From contig CAVPRR010000004.1 of NCBI GenBank assembly GCA_963707965.1, positions 496,001-560,000 on the forward strand: a stretch of DNA of 64,000 nucleotides. Reading direction: 5' to 3'. Shown piece after piece: positions 9,740 through 17,857 of the stretch (its first letter is position 1; each line of letters begins with the position of its first letter). A model generated the notes under the pieces. That model saw nothing but the letters and a program-made list of their open reading frames with translations, had not been told where the DNA came from and did no database searches. Both the position numbers and the translations under genes were made by a program. The stretch is from VRUE01 sp963707965 (GTDB lineage Bacteria > Actinomycetota > Thermoleophilia > Solirubrobacterales > 70-9).

Positions 9740-9756
9740 CCGACACCTGAAGTCGG
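9740..9756. promoter_or_regulatory. Inverted repeat CCGAC-N7-GTCGG
   Basis: A 5-base-arm inverted repeat lies between the IdeR-like box and the FTR1 start. It could be a second operator; the regulator is unknown. Confidence 0.3.
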
Positions 9757-9761
9757 ACATA

Positions 9762-9777
9762 GTTAGGGCACCCTAAC
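9762..9777. promoter_or_regulatory. IdeR/DtxR-like iron box GTTAGGGCACCCTAAC
   Basis: This perfect inverted repeat contains TTAGG-N4-CCTAA, the half-site spacing in the DtxR/IdeR consensus. It sits in the divergent region between the FTR1 fusion and polA, nearer the permease. Iron repression of the permease is the natural reading. Confidence 0.72.
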
Positions 9778-9810
9778 AGTCGATTGGCCAGCGGAGATCC
9801 CCCTGGCGCC

Positions 9811-9863
9811 GGGTTAACCCAAGCTTGATCTTGGGGGCGCACACACGGACCATCAATGGTCCG
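9811..9863. promoter_or_regulatory. Cluster of three palindromes upstream of polA
   Basis: GGGTTAACCC (9811-9820), CCCAAG-N6-CTTGGG (9818-9835) and CGGACCAT-CA-ATGGTCCG (9846-9863) follow one another directly before the polA -10 hexamer. They may be operators or hairpins; no match to a known box is claimed. Confidence 0.4.
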
Positions 9864-9876
9864 CACACGGAGCCCT

Positions 9877-9882
9877 TAGAGT
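9877..9882 (+). promoter_or_regulatory. -10 hexamer TAGAGT of polA, leaderless arrangement
   Basis: TAGAGT ends 8 bases before the ATG at 9891. This supports that ATG over the upstream in-frame TTG at 9825. Confidence 0.5.
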
Positions 9883-9890
9883 TGGCAGCG

Positions 9891-12560
9891 ATGGCAGTCA
9901 GCGAGAAGGCGACAGACGCTCAGCCCGACGCTGGAGGGACGGAGGCGGCCGGGGAGCTGTTCCTGATCGACGGCAACTCTCTTGCCTACAGGGCCTTCTT
10001 TGCTCTACCCGAGTCGATTGGGACAAGCGACGGGCGGCCGACGAACGCGATCTACGGACTGGCCTCGATGCTGGTGAAAATCGCCGTCGAGCATCGCCCG
10101 ACCGCGGTGGTCGTGGCCTGGGACGCGGGGATGTCGGGACGTGAGGAGACCTACAAGCCCTACAAGGCACAGCGCCCGCCCCGGCCGGACCTGCTCGCGG
10201 AGCAGTGGCCGAACCTGATGCCGCTGGTGAACGCCTTCGGCTACACCAACGTGAAGGTGGACGGCTATGAGGCCGACGACGTGATCGGCGCGCTGGCGCT
10301 CCGGGCGCGGGAGCAGGGGATTCCCGTGATGGTTGTCTCCGGCGACCGCGATGTCTACCAGCTGGTTGGCGACGGGGTTCGGGTGATGAGCACCTCGCGC
10401 GGCATCACGGAGACGAAGGTCTACGACCGTGAGGCCGTGATCGACCGCTACGGCGTGCCGCCCGAGCTGGTCGCCGACCTGATCGGGCTCAAGGGCGACA
10501 CCTCCGACAACATCCCCGGTGTCCCCGGGATCGGGGACAAGACGGCGGCGCAGCTGCTGCAGGAGTTCGGCTCGCTGGAGGAGGTGCTGGCAAACGTCGA
10601 CAAGGTGTCCGGCGCGAAACGCAAGCAGAACCTGGACGAGCACGCGGACGACGCCCGCATCTCCAAACAGCTGGCCACCATTCAGTGCGACATCGATACC
10701 GGGGTAGATCTGCAGGACGTCATGGCGGCGCGGCCCGATCGCAGTGCCCTGCGCGACTTCATGCGCGAGTTCGAACTGCGGGCGGTCATGGAGCGGCTGG
10801 AGGAGGGGCTGCCGGAGAGCGAAGCGGTACCCGGTCGCAGCGTCCAGACCGAGCTGCAGGTGGAGGCGGTCGAGGGGACGCCCGCCGACCTCGCCAAGGG
10901 GCCGGTTGCGCTGGCGATCGCAGGTGAGCGGTGGGCAGCCAGCGACGGGGAGCACGTCGTCGCCGGCTCCTCGACGCTGGATGAGCTGATTGCCGCGCTT
11001 GCCGGAAGGCCGCTGACGGCGCATGACGCCAAGTCGCTCGGTGGGGGCCGGCACGGGCTGCTCGCGGCAGCCGCCCGCGGCGGGGTGGAGCTCGAGCTCG
11101 CCCACGACACGATGCTGGCCGGGTACCTCCTGGAGCCCCAGCGGCGCACCTACGAGCTGGCCGAACTGGCGGCTGATGCCGGGATCGGCCTCGCCAAACC
11201 CGCGGCCGGCCAGGGGGCCCCTGAGAAAGGGCAGCTTTCGCTTGGCAAGGACGTGGAGGAGGGAGCCGATCCCGCCGAGGAGGTCAGCCTCGTTGGGGCC
11301 CTCGCGGAGGTTCAGTGCGAGCGCCTCGAGGACCTGGGTCTGGAGCCGCTCCTGCGCGATGTGGAGCTGCCGTTGGTGCGCGTTCTGGCCGCGATGGAGC
11401 GCGCGGGATTGAAGCTCGATGCCGAGCGCCTGGCAAACGTGGGCGCCGGCTTCGGCGAGCGGATCGCCGAGCTGGAAGGGGAGATCCACGAGCTCGCCGA
11501 CGAGAGGTTCACGCTCGGCTCGCCCCAGCAGGTTGGCCGCATCCTCTTCGAGAAGCTCGGTCTGACGCGGAAGCGGCGCGGCAAGACCGGCTTCTCGACG
11601 GACGCCCGGGTGCTCGCCCAGATCCGGGACGAGCACCCGATCGTCGAGAAGATCGAGGCCTGGCGTGAGCTGACGAAGCTGAAGAGCACCTACCTCGACA
11701 CTCTCCCCGAACTGATCGACCCAGAGACGGGTCGCGTCCACACGACCTTCAACCAGGCGGCGACGACGACCGGTCGCCTTTCCAGCACCAACCCGAACCT
11801 CCAGAACATCCCGATTCGCACCGAGATCGGCCGGCCCGTCCGCGCGTGCTTTGTCGCGGAGCCGGACGCCAGGCTGCTCTCGGCCGACTACAGCCAGGTC
11901 GAGCTGCGGGTGCTCGCCCACGTCGCCGAGGAGGATGTGCTGAAGGACGTCTTTCGGGCGGGCGACGACGTTCACGCCGCCACCGCGGCCGAGGTGTTCG
12001 GCATCTCGCGCGACGAGGTCGATCTCGGGCAGCGCTCCAAGGCAAAGATGGTCAACTTCGGCATCGTCTACGGATTGACCGGGTTCGGCCTCGCCGACCG
12101 GCTCAACATCCCGCGCAAGGAGGGCGAGGAGTTCGTGGCTCGCTACCTGGAACGCTTCCCGGCGGTGCGCGCCTTCCGCGAGGAGGTGATCGACTGTGCC
12201 CAGTCGGACGGCTACGTCAAGACCCTGATGGGCCGCCGCCGCTCGATCCCCGAGCTGCGCTCCGGCAGCCCCGGCACGCGGCGGCTCGGCGAACGCCTTG
12301 CCGTCAACACGGTGATCCAGGGCACCGCCGCCGACATCATCAAGGTGGCGATGGTGCGCTGCCACAGGGCGCTGGATGAGGCGGGCATGGAGACCCGCCT
12401 CGTGCTGCAGATCCACGACGAGCTGCTCTTCGAAGGCCCGCCGGGGGAGATGGACGACGCGGCCGAGCTGGTGCGGCGTGAGATGTGCTCCGCCCACCAG
12501 CTCGACCCGCCGCTGGAGGTCGACATCGGCGTCGGCCGGGACTGGCTCGACACCAAGTAG
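9891..12560 (+). CDS. polA: DNA polymerase I
   Basis: The 889-residue Pol I fills gaps in repair and removes primers. Residues ~20-310 are the 5'-3' exonuclease with LIDGNSLAYRAFFA, EADDVIGA and the helix-hairpin-helix DLIGLKGDTSDNIPGVPGIG. The middle domain is a degenerate 3'-5' exonuclease lacking the DEDD residues, as in other actinobacteria, so proofreading is unlikely. The polymerase domain has motif A DYSQVELRVLAH, motif B RSKAKMVNFGIVYG and motif C QIHDELLFE. The stop is one base from the convergent stop of the next gene, leaving no room for a terminator. Confidence 0.97.
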   Translation: MAVSEKATDAQPDAGGTEAAGELFLIDGNSLAYRAFFALPESIGTSDGRPTNAIYGLASMLVKIAVEHRPTAVVVAWDAGMSGREETYKPYKAQRPPRPDLLAEQWPNLMPLVNAFGYTNVKVDGYEADDVIGALALRAREQGIPVMVVSGDRDVYQLVGDGVRVMSTSRGITETKVYDREAVIDRYGVPPELVADLIGLKGDTSDNIPGVPGIGDKTAAQLLQEFGSLEEVLANVDKVSGAKRKQNLDEHADDARISKQLATIQCDIDTGVDLQDVMAARPDRSALRDFMREFELRAVMERLEEGLPESEAVPGRSVQTELQVEAVEGTPADLAKGPVALAIAGERWAASDGEHVVAGSSTLDELIAALAGRPLTAHDAKSLGGGRHGLLAAAARGGVELELAHDTMLAGYLLEPQRRTYELAELAADAGIGLAKPAAGQGAPEKGQLSLGKDVEEGADPAEEVSLVGALAEVQCERLEDLGLEPLLRDVELPLVRVLAAMERAGLKLDAERLANVGAGFGERIAELEGEIHELADERFTLGSPQQVGRILFEKLGLTRKRRGKTGFSTDARVLAQIRDEHPIVEKIEAWRELTKLKSTYLDTLPELIDPETGRVHTTFNQAATTTGRLSSTNPNLQNIPIRTEIGRPVRACFVAEPDARLLSADYSQVELRVLAHVAEEDVLKDVFRAGDDVHAATAAEVFGISRDEVDLGQRSKAKMVNFGIVYGLTGFGLADRLNIPRKEGEEFVARYLERFPAVRAFREEVIDCAQSDGYVKTLMGRRRSIPELRSGSPGTRRLGERLAVNTVIQGTAADIIKVAMVRCHRALDEAGMETRLVLQIHDELLFEGPPGEMDDAAELVRREMCSAHQLDPPLEVDIGVGRDWLDTK

Positions 12561-12561
12561 C

Positions 12562-13242
12562 TCAATCCGCCAGCTCGACCTCCTCGAAGGTCGCCGTTTC
12601 GTTCTCCAGCTTCAGCTCAGCCTCCTTGACGATCGCTCCCTCCACCAGGTCTGCGGTGGTGCAGTTGCCATGCTCGGCATCGTCGTTCTCGTCGTCGTCC
12701 TGCGCTGGGCCGGAATTCGGCGATCCCGGGCCGGAGCTGTCGTCGCCGTGGTCATCGGAGCCGGGATTGTCGTCACTTTCGTCCTCTCCCGAGTTGCTCT
12801 CGTCCGAATGCGTGCTCTCCCCCGAATGCGACGCGGTGGCGGTGCCTTCGCCCTCGCACTCGATCTCGGTCTGGTCGGTGACCAGTCCACTCACCGTGTC
12901 GTTGCCGAAGAGGTCGATGACCAGGCGCCCGGTTTCCTGGTCGAAGGACTGGATCCGTCCGGCGTTCTCCTGGCCGTCCTCGGTCCCGTCGTCATCGCTG
13001 TCGGCGTTGCGGGGATCGGTGCCGGCAATGAACTCCTGCCGGTTGCGCAGGTGGTCGCGATCCTGGTCGCGCCACGTCTGCTTCACCGCCAGCGAGAGGT
13101 GATGGCGCTTCTCCCAGCGATCGGGGATGCGATCGTGATTGCGGTCTCTGTGCTTTGCCGCGGCGGCTGCCGGCAGTGCCAGTATCGCCAGCGCACCGAG
13201 CGCAGCAAGCAAGAAGACCCTGGAGCAGCGAGAGCGGTTCAT
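12562..13242 (-). CDS. Secreted acidic protein with thrombospondin-3-like calcium repeats
   Basis: The 226-residue product has a Sec signal peptide (cleavage probably after ALPAAAAA) followed by Asp-rich repeats of the TSP type 3 kind: DRNHDRIPDRWE, DQDRDHLRNRQE and DSDDDGTEDGQE, with the GTDP linker typical of such repeats. These bind calcium in known proteins. The second half contains a ~65-residue stretch rich in Ser, Glu, Asp and Gly, then a short folded-looking tail with one Cys. The ATG has a strong AGGAGG site and lies 8 bases from the end of the sigma factor gene, so the two are probably one operon. The product is likely surface-exposed; its function is unknown. Confidence 0.78.
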   Translation of the reverse strand: MNRSRCSRVFLLAALGALAILALPAAAAAKHRDRNHDRIPDRWEKRHHLSLAVKQTWRDQDRDHLRNRQEFIAGTDPRNADSDDDGTEDGQENAGRIQSFDQETGRLVIDLFGNDTVSGLVTDQTEIECEGEGTATASHSGESTHSDESNSGEDESDDNPGSDDHGDDSSGPGSPNSGPAQDDDENDDAEHGNCTTADLVEGAIVKEAELKLENETATFEEVELAD

Positions 13243-13250
13243 TTGTCCTC

Positions 13251-14588
13251 CTACGGTTCGGGGGCAGTCTGCTCAATCAACCCGCTGGCGCTGTGAGGAT
13301 CACTCGACTCGCCGGAGTCTGATCCGCTGGACCCCGACTCCCCGGGCTCCGAACCGCTGGGCCCCGAGCCGTCGTCGCCATCGCCATCGGTGTGGGTGCT
13401 GTCATCGCCTGAGCCCGGTCCGCTGCTCGAGCCGGACCCGCTCTCCGTCTCGGAACCGTCGCCGGGGCCGGAGTGATCGCCTTCCGATCCCGAGCCCTCG
13501 CCCGTCCCGTCGCCCTCGTGGCCGGAATGGTCCTGGGACTCCGGGTGGCTGGAGCCGCCATGGTCGCCATCACCGCCCGAGGGCGAGCGTCCCTCGCCGC
13601 CGTGGCGGGACGGTCCGCTCGTTCCGCGATGGTCGTCCCCGGGCTCCGTCCCATGCTGGCCATGGGCGTCGCCGGTCGCGCGACCTTCGGGGTTGCTCCC
13701 GGTGCCTGGGCTGCCATTCCGCTCCTCGGTGCTGCGCACCGCCGGTGTGGCGGTGGACGAGGCGGAGACATCGCGTTGGACAGGTTCGACGCTGCTCTCC
13801 CTGGCCGGGGTTGCCGCCTTGGCATGGCTGGCGCGCTGGCCGTGATCGACGGCGACGCCGGCGCCAACCGCACCGGCGATCAGCACCGTCGCCGCAGTCG
13901 CCTTCAGCGCGACCCCCGCTCCCGCCGCGCCTCCGACCCCCGCTGCCCCTGCCGCTGCATCGATGGTTCCCGCGCTGGTGCCGGCCAGCAGTGCCTTCAG
14001 CAGCGGCAACGGCACCAGCATCCCCAGCCCGCCGCGCAGCGCCTGCCGCGCTCGGTAGATCGCCTGGCGGGCTGCGCCACCGCTCAGACCGAGCGCGGCG
14101 GCGATCTCGTCGTGGCTGAGGCCCTCCAGCTCCCGCATCACAATCGCTGCGCGCTGTGGCTCGGGCAGGGCCTGGAGTCGCCTCATCAGGTCGGCAAGCG
14201 CCTCCCGCTGCTCGAGCTCCTCCGCGGGGTTGCGGCCCCCTGCGATCGCCTCGGCCAGGACCTCCGGAGAGGGCGGGCTGTCACGCAGGTCGTTGAGTGC
14301 CGTGTTGCGGACTATCCGGAAGAGCCATGGCCTCAGCTCGATCTCGGATTCGTTGCGGCGCAATGCCAGCAGGGCCTTGGAAAACGCGTCCTGGGTGACG
14401 TCCTCCGAACGCCCCCCGACGATCGTCGCCGCGTAGCGCGCCAGTGGCCTGCCGTAGCGGCGCACGATCTCCTCGAAGGCGGCCTCGTAGCCCTCCCGGA
14501 CCAGCGACACGAGTCTCCGGTCGGACTGCGTGCGCAGCGCGGGGCCGAGAATGAGGCGTGGGGTGAGTCCCTCTGCTGGCGGTGGCAT
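13251..14588 (-). CDS. ECF sigma factor with transmembrane segment and long acidic Ser/Gly/Asp-rich tail
   Basis: Residues ~20-180 are a standard ECF sigma factor: region 2 with the DVTQDAF and RPWLFRIVRN segments, and region 4 with LPEPQRAAIVMRELEGLSHDEIA and a LSGGAARQAIYRARQAL helix-turn-helix. The chain then continues for ~260 residues: an Ala/Gly-rich stretch, one predicted membrane helix around residues 228-250, and about 190 residues dominated by Ser, Gly, Asp, Glu and His. Normal ECF factors end near residue 190. No anti-sigma gene is adjacent, so the extension may anchor and control the factor itself. The next gene encodes a secreted acidic protein of similar composition. Confidence 0.85.
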   Translation of the reverse strand: MPPPAEGLTPRLILGPALRTQSDRRLVSLVREGYEAAFEEIVRRYGRPLARYAATIVGGRSEDVTQDAFSKALLALRRNESEIELRPWLFRIVRNTALNDLRDSPPSPEVLAEAIAGGRNPAEELEQREALADLMRRLQALPEPQRAAIVMRELEGLSHDEIAAALGLSGGAARQAIYRARQALRGGLGMLVPLPLLKALLAGTSAGTIDAAAGAAGVGGAAGAGVALKATAATVLIAGAVGAGVAVDHGQRASHAKAATPARESSVEPVQRDVSASSTATPAVRSTEERNGSPGTGSNPEGRATGDAHGQHGTEPGDDHRGTSGPSRHGGEGRSPSGGDGDHGGSSHPESQDHSGHEGDGTGEGSGSEGDHSGPGDGSETESGSGSSSGPGSGDDSTHTDGDGDDGSGPSGSEPGESGSSGSDSGESSDPHSASGLIEQTAPEP

Positions 14589-14709
14589 CTTCGGTTCGAT
14601 GGTCCCTTCGAGTTACTGATATGACAGCAGGGCGGTTCAACGGCCCCGGACCGACGTTCGATGCAACACGCGCGCGCGGCGAAAATCACGAGCTCGATGG
14701 GACTCCTCG

Positions 14710-15150
14710 ATGGACTCTAAGGGCCTCGCAGTCCTGCTGACCGCCGTCGCGGGTGGGCTGATCGCACTGCAGGCGCCGATCAACGCTGGATTGGGGAGGG
14801 CAACCGGAAGCCTTCCCGCTGCACTTGTCTCGTTTGTGATCGGCACGGTCGCCCTCGCGGCGATTGTCGTGCTCAGCGGCAGGGTGGGAGGCCTCCAGTC
14901 GACCTTCGACGTCAGCTGGTACTACCTGCTCGGTGGTCTGCTCGGCGCCGTCTACGTCGCCAACGCGTTGATCGCCGTCTCCACGATTGGAGCGGGCGGT
15001 GTGGCCGCGGTGACGATTGCGGGACAGCTCAGCGCTTCGGTGGCGATCGACCGCCTAGGGCTGTTCGGCCTCGATCAGATCCCGCTCAGCCCCGAGCGAA
15101 TCGTCGGCATCGCCCTGCTGCTCGTCGGCACCCTCCTGGTTGTTCGGTGA
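14710..15150 (+). CDS. DMT-family transporter, DUF606/YdcZ-like
   Basis: The 146-residue membrane protein has about five hydrophobic helices. It matches the small DUF606 branch of the drug/metabolite transporter superfamily, with a QAPINAGLGR segment near the N-terminus and the GQLSASVAIDRLGLFG segment typical of that branch. Such proteins act as homo- or hetero-dimers; the substrate is unknown. No partner gene is present. The last 96 bases overlap the 3' end of the convergent flavoprotein gene, so the final helix (LVGIALLLVGTLLVV-like) is encoded opposite that protein's acidic tail. Confidence 0.82.
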   Translation: MDSKGLAVLLTAVAGGLIALQAPINAGLGRATGSLPAALVSFVIGTVALAAIVVLSGRVGGLQSTFDVSWYYLLGGLLGAVYVANALIAVSTIGAGGVAAVTIAGQLSASVAIDRLGLFGLDQIPLSPERIVGIALLLVGTLLVVR

Positions 15151-16260
15151 GGATGCCGCGAGCTCGGGCGGCGCGATATTCAGGTAATGGCTGAAGGACC
15201 AACTGACGACGCGTCTGGCGCCGAGCAGACGGATCATCGGCCCAAGCAGCCGCGGCGGGATCCTTGGGATGAGCTTCTGCACGCGCAACATCCAGCGGAA
15301 CTTCCACTCGTGGGAATCGTGAAAAGACGCGTAGCGGACCAGGGCCTGCTCGCGAGTCTGCCGTCCCTCGACGACTCCGCGTAGCTCCCGTCCCAGCGCG
15401 ATCCCGAAGTAGAGCGCGGTTCTGATCCCCTCGGCGGTCAGCGGCAGGCAGTGACCGGCCGAATCGCCGGTGAAGAACACGCCCCCCGCGGTGGCGCCGC
15501 GCAGCTTGTGCGGGATCCAGTTGCCCTGATAGCGGACCAGATCGCGGTTCAGGTCCCTGGCCAGCAGCTCGGTCGTCTCCCGAACGTGAAAGCGGGGGTC
15601 GAAGGAGCCGACACCAGTTCGCAGCTCGTCGTCGGCGGGGAAGGACCAGCCGTAGCCGGCCGGTACGTAGCGGCGGTCGATCCACACCTCCATGTCCTCC
15701 CCGCGGCCTTTGGGGTGCACCTCCAACCCGCGAGAGAGCGGCGCGTCGGGAGGCTGGTAGCCGTCGGCTGGGTCCAGGACGCGTCGCCATCCGAGCGCGT
15801 CGACCACGAGAGGCGACGAGAGGACGCCGCGGTCGGTTTCGACCTCGATCGCGCCGCCGCCGTTGGCGGGCGCAACACGCCCGTTCACCGTTGCGGTCTC
15901 GAAGCTGGCCTCACAGTCGCGCCAGAGCAGCGCGCACAGCTCGCGGTAGTCGAAGGTCGAGAGGGTCCACGGCAGCCGATACCGGGTGCGGCCGTGGGGG
16001 GTGTGAACGAGCAGCGAGTCGAAGCGCTGGCGCTCGGCCGCCATCAAGCCCATTGCGCGCAGCCAGTCGGTTGGGATGCCGCAGGCGGAGGTCGAGCGCT
16101 CGCCGATCTCGTAGCGGTCGAGCACCATGACCGAGGCACCCGAGCCGGCCAGCTCCCGTGCCACCGCAAGCCCGGCGAAGCTCGCACCGCAGACCAGCAC
16201 GTCACAGCTCCCCGAGAGGGGAGTGCGCTCGTCACCGCGCTTGGTTGCCCTTGCAGGCAC
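15055..16260 (-). CDS. FAD-dependent oxidoreductase, geranylgeranyl-reductase-like
   Basis: The 401-residue flavoprotein has a Rossmann FAD-binding motif (VCGASFAGLAVAREL, with a distal acidic DRYE), a middle substrate domain, and the second FAD motif GDSAGHCLPLTAEGIRTAL. This pattern fits the geranylgeranyl reductase and PHBH-related family that acts on isoprenoid or aromatic substrates. The substrate cannot be told. The last ~32 residues are acidic and Gln-rich and overlap the convergent DMT gene by 96 bases, so they may be a late extension. The GTG at 16260 has TACCCT 6 bases upstream, divergent from rpsA. Confidence 0.82.
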   Translation of the reverse strand: MPARATKRGDERTPLSGSCDVLVCGASFAGLAVARELAGSGASVMVLDRYEIGERSTSACGIPTDWLRAMGLMAAERQRFDSLLVHTPHGRTRYRLPWTLSTFDYRELCALLWRDCEASFETATVNGRVAPANGGGAIEVETDRGVLSSPLVVDALGWRRVLDPADGYQPPDAPLSRGLEVHPKGRGEDMEVWIDRRYVPAGYGWSFPADDELRTGVGSFDPRFHVRETTELLARDLNRDLVRYQGNWIPHKLRGATAGGVFFTGDSAGHCLPLTAEGIRTALYFGIALGRELRGVVEGRQTREQALVRYASFHDSHEWKFRWMLRVQKLIPRIPPRLLGPMIRLLGARRVVSWSFSHYLNIAPPELAASSPNNQEGADEQQGDADDSLGAERDLIEAEQP

Positions 16261-16266
16261 GTGCGG

Positions 16267-16272
16267 AGGGTA
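16267..16272 (-). promoter_or_regulatory. -10 hexamer TACCCT of the flavoprotein gene
   Basis: On the minus strand TACCCT ends 6 bases before the GTG at 16260. The remaining ~116 bases up to rpsA must also hold the rpsA promoter; CATTAT at 16375-16380, 8 bases before the rpsA GTG, is the best candidate. Confidence 0.42.
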
Positions 16273-16388
16273 TCGACCGCCTGCCGCACGCGATGGCGGG
16301 AGCGCGGGCGGCGCATATATGGAACTTCACGGCCGGCTGAAAACCGGGCGGGCAGCGGTGCTGCTGGTTTCTGCCATTATTCGCCGCC

Positions 16389-17849
16389 GTGGTCGCCGCT
16401 GACACACTGACGCCCCCTGTGACGTCCCCTGCTCCTTCCGGCACGCCTGTCGAGGGTTCGAACGGCCTGCTGCTCGAAGTCGACGGCAGGATCGTCCCCA
16501 ACTACGCGGCGACCATCGTGACCTTCGACGAGGGGGACGTGGTCAAGGGCAAGGTCGTCCGGATCGACAAAGACGAGGTCCTGGTGGACATCGGCTACAA
16601 GTCGGAGGGCGTCATCCCGTCCAATGAGCTCTCGATCCGCAAGTCGGTCGATCCCGCCGAGGAGGTTGAGCTGGGCGAGGAGATCGATGCGCTCGTCCTC
16701 ACCAAGGAGGACAGCGAGGGACGGCTGGTGCTGTCCAAGAAGCGGGCCCGTTTCGAGAAGGCATGGCGCCGCATCGAGGCCGCCGCCGAGTCAGGGGAGC
16801 CGGTCGAGGGGAGCGTCATCGAGGTCGTCAAGGGAGGCCTGATCCTCGACCTGGGGGTGCGCGGCTTCCTGCCCGCTTCGCTGGTCGACATCCGCCGCGT
16901 CCACAATCTCGACGAGTTCCTCGGCCAGAAGCTCGAGTGCAAAGTGATCGAGCTGAACCGCAGCCGCAACAACGTGGTGCTCTCACGGCGTGCGGTGCTG
17001 GAGGAAGAGCGCAAGGAGGTCCGCGAGCAGATCCTCGGTCGCCTCCAGCCCGGTCAGGTGGTCGAGGGCCGGATCTCCAACATCGTCGACTTCGGGGCGT
17101 TCGTCGACCTCGACGGCATCGACGGGCTGATCCACATCTCAGAGCTTTCGTGGAGCCATGTGAACCACCCCTCCGAGGTCATCTCGATCGGCGACACCGT
17201 GCGAATCAAGGTGCTCGACATCGATCGTGATCGTCAGCGGATCTCGCTTGGCCTCAAGCAGACGCAGGAAGACCCGTGGCAGCGGGTGATCAGCACCCAC
17301 CGGCCCGGCGACGTGCTGGAGGGGACGGTGACCAAGGTGGTCGCCTTCGGCGCATTCGTGGAGATTCTGCCGGGGGTCGAGGGCCTGGTGCACATCTCGG
17401 AGCTCGCGGACCACCACGTCGAGAGCCCGAACGAGGTGGTGGAACCGGGCGCCACCCTGAACGTCAAGATTCTCGAGATCGATGAGGAGCGCCGCCGCCT
17501 CTCGCTCAGCATCAAGCGGGTCGAGGGCCAAAACATGCCGCTGCAGAACCTCAGCGAGCAGCTGCAGGATGCAGCCGAGTCTGAAGAGGCTTCCGCCGAG
17601 GGCTCAGAGCCCGCAACGGAGGATCCCGCCGCGGAGGAGGAGTCAGAGTCTGCGCCCCCGAGCCCTGTTGCGGAGGAGGCGCCAGAGGAAGCTCCTGCTG
17701 ATGAGCCCACGGCCGAGGTTGAGGAGCCCACGGCTGAGGCTGAGGAGCCCACGGCTGAGGCTGAGGAGCCCACGGCTGAGGCTGATGAGCCCACGGCTGA
17801 GGCTGTGGCTTCAGAGGCCGAGCCGCCCGAGGCTTCCCCCGAGAGCTAA
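16389..17849 (+). CDS. rpsA: 30S ribosomal protein S1
   Basis: The 486-residue S1 protein helps the 30S subunit bind structured or SD-poor mRNA. Four S1/OB RNA-binding domains run from about residue 45 to 385, with signatures such as IVDFGAFVDL, DGLIHISELSW and EGLVHISELA. Four domains is the actinobacterial form (E. coli has six). The C-terminal ~100 residues are an acidic, low-complexity tail with five tandem heptapeptides of the EEPTAEA type. The GTG at 16389 is the only plausible start; coaE follows after 8 bases. Confidence 0.96.
   Translation: MVAADTLTPPVTSPAPSGTPVEGSNGLLLEVDGRIVPNYAATIVTFDEGDVVKGKVVRIDKDEVLVDIGYKSEGVIPSNELSIRKSVDPAEEVELGEEIDALVLTKEDSEGRLVLSKKRARFEKAWRRIEAAAESGEPVEGSVIEVVKGGLILDLGVRGFLPASLVDIRRVHNLDEFLGQKLECKVIELNRSRNNVVLSRRAVLEEERKEVREQILGRLQPGQVVEGRISNIVDFGAFVDLDGIDGLIHISELSWSHVNHPSEVISIGDTVRIKVLDIDRDRQRISLGLKQTQEDPWQRVISTHRPGDVLEGTVTKVVAFGAFVEILPGVEGLVHISELADHHVESPNEVVEPGATLNVKILEIDEERRRLSLSIKRVEGQNMPLQNLSEQLQDAAESEEASAEGSEPATEDPAAEEESESAPPSPVAEEAPEEAPADEPTAEVEEPTAEAEEPTAEAEEPTAEADEPTAEAVASEAEPPEASPES
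17700..17804 (+). repeat. In-frame 21-base tandem repeat (5 units) in rpsA tail
   Basis: Five 21-base units encode DEPTAEV, EEPTAEA three times and DEPTAEA. The middle units are nearly identical at DNA level, so copy number could change by slippage without breaking the frame. Confidence 0.9.
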
Positions 17850-17857
17850 ACCGCTCC

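Noticed and set aside
7455..9866. Long minus-strand open frame (803 codons) over the FTR1 gene
   Set aside because: Same strand but wrong frame relative to the FTR1 fusion, which has all motifs; the alternative is Arg/Pro-rich and motif-free.
10005..12497. Long minus-strand open frame opposite polA
   Set aside because: A shadow of polA codon structure in high-GC DNA; no domains, no start signal.
17700..17804. CRISPR array
   Set aside because: Units are contiguous 21-base in-frame codon repeats inside rpsA, with no spacers.
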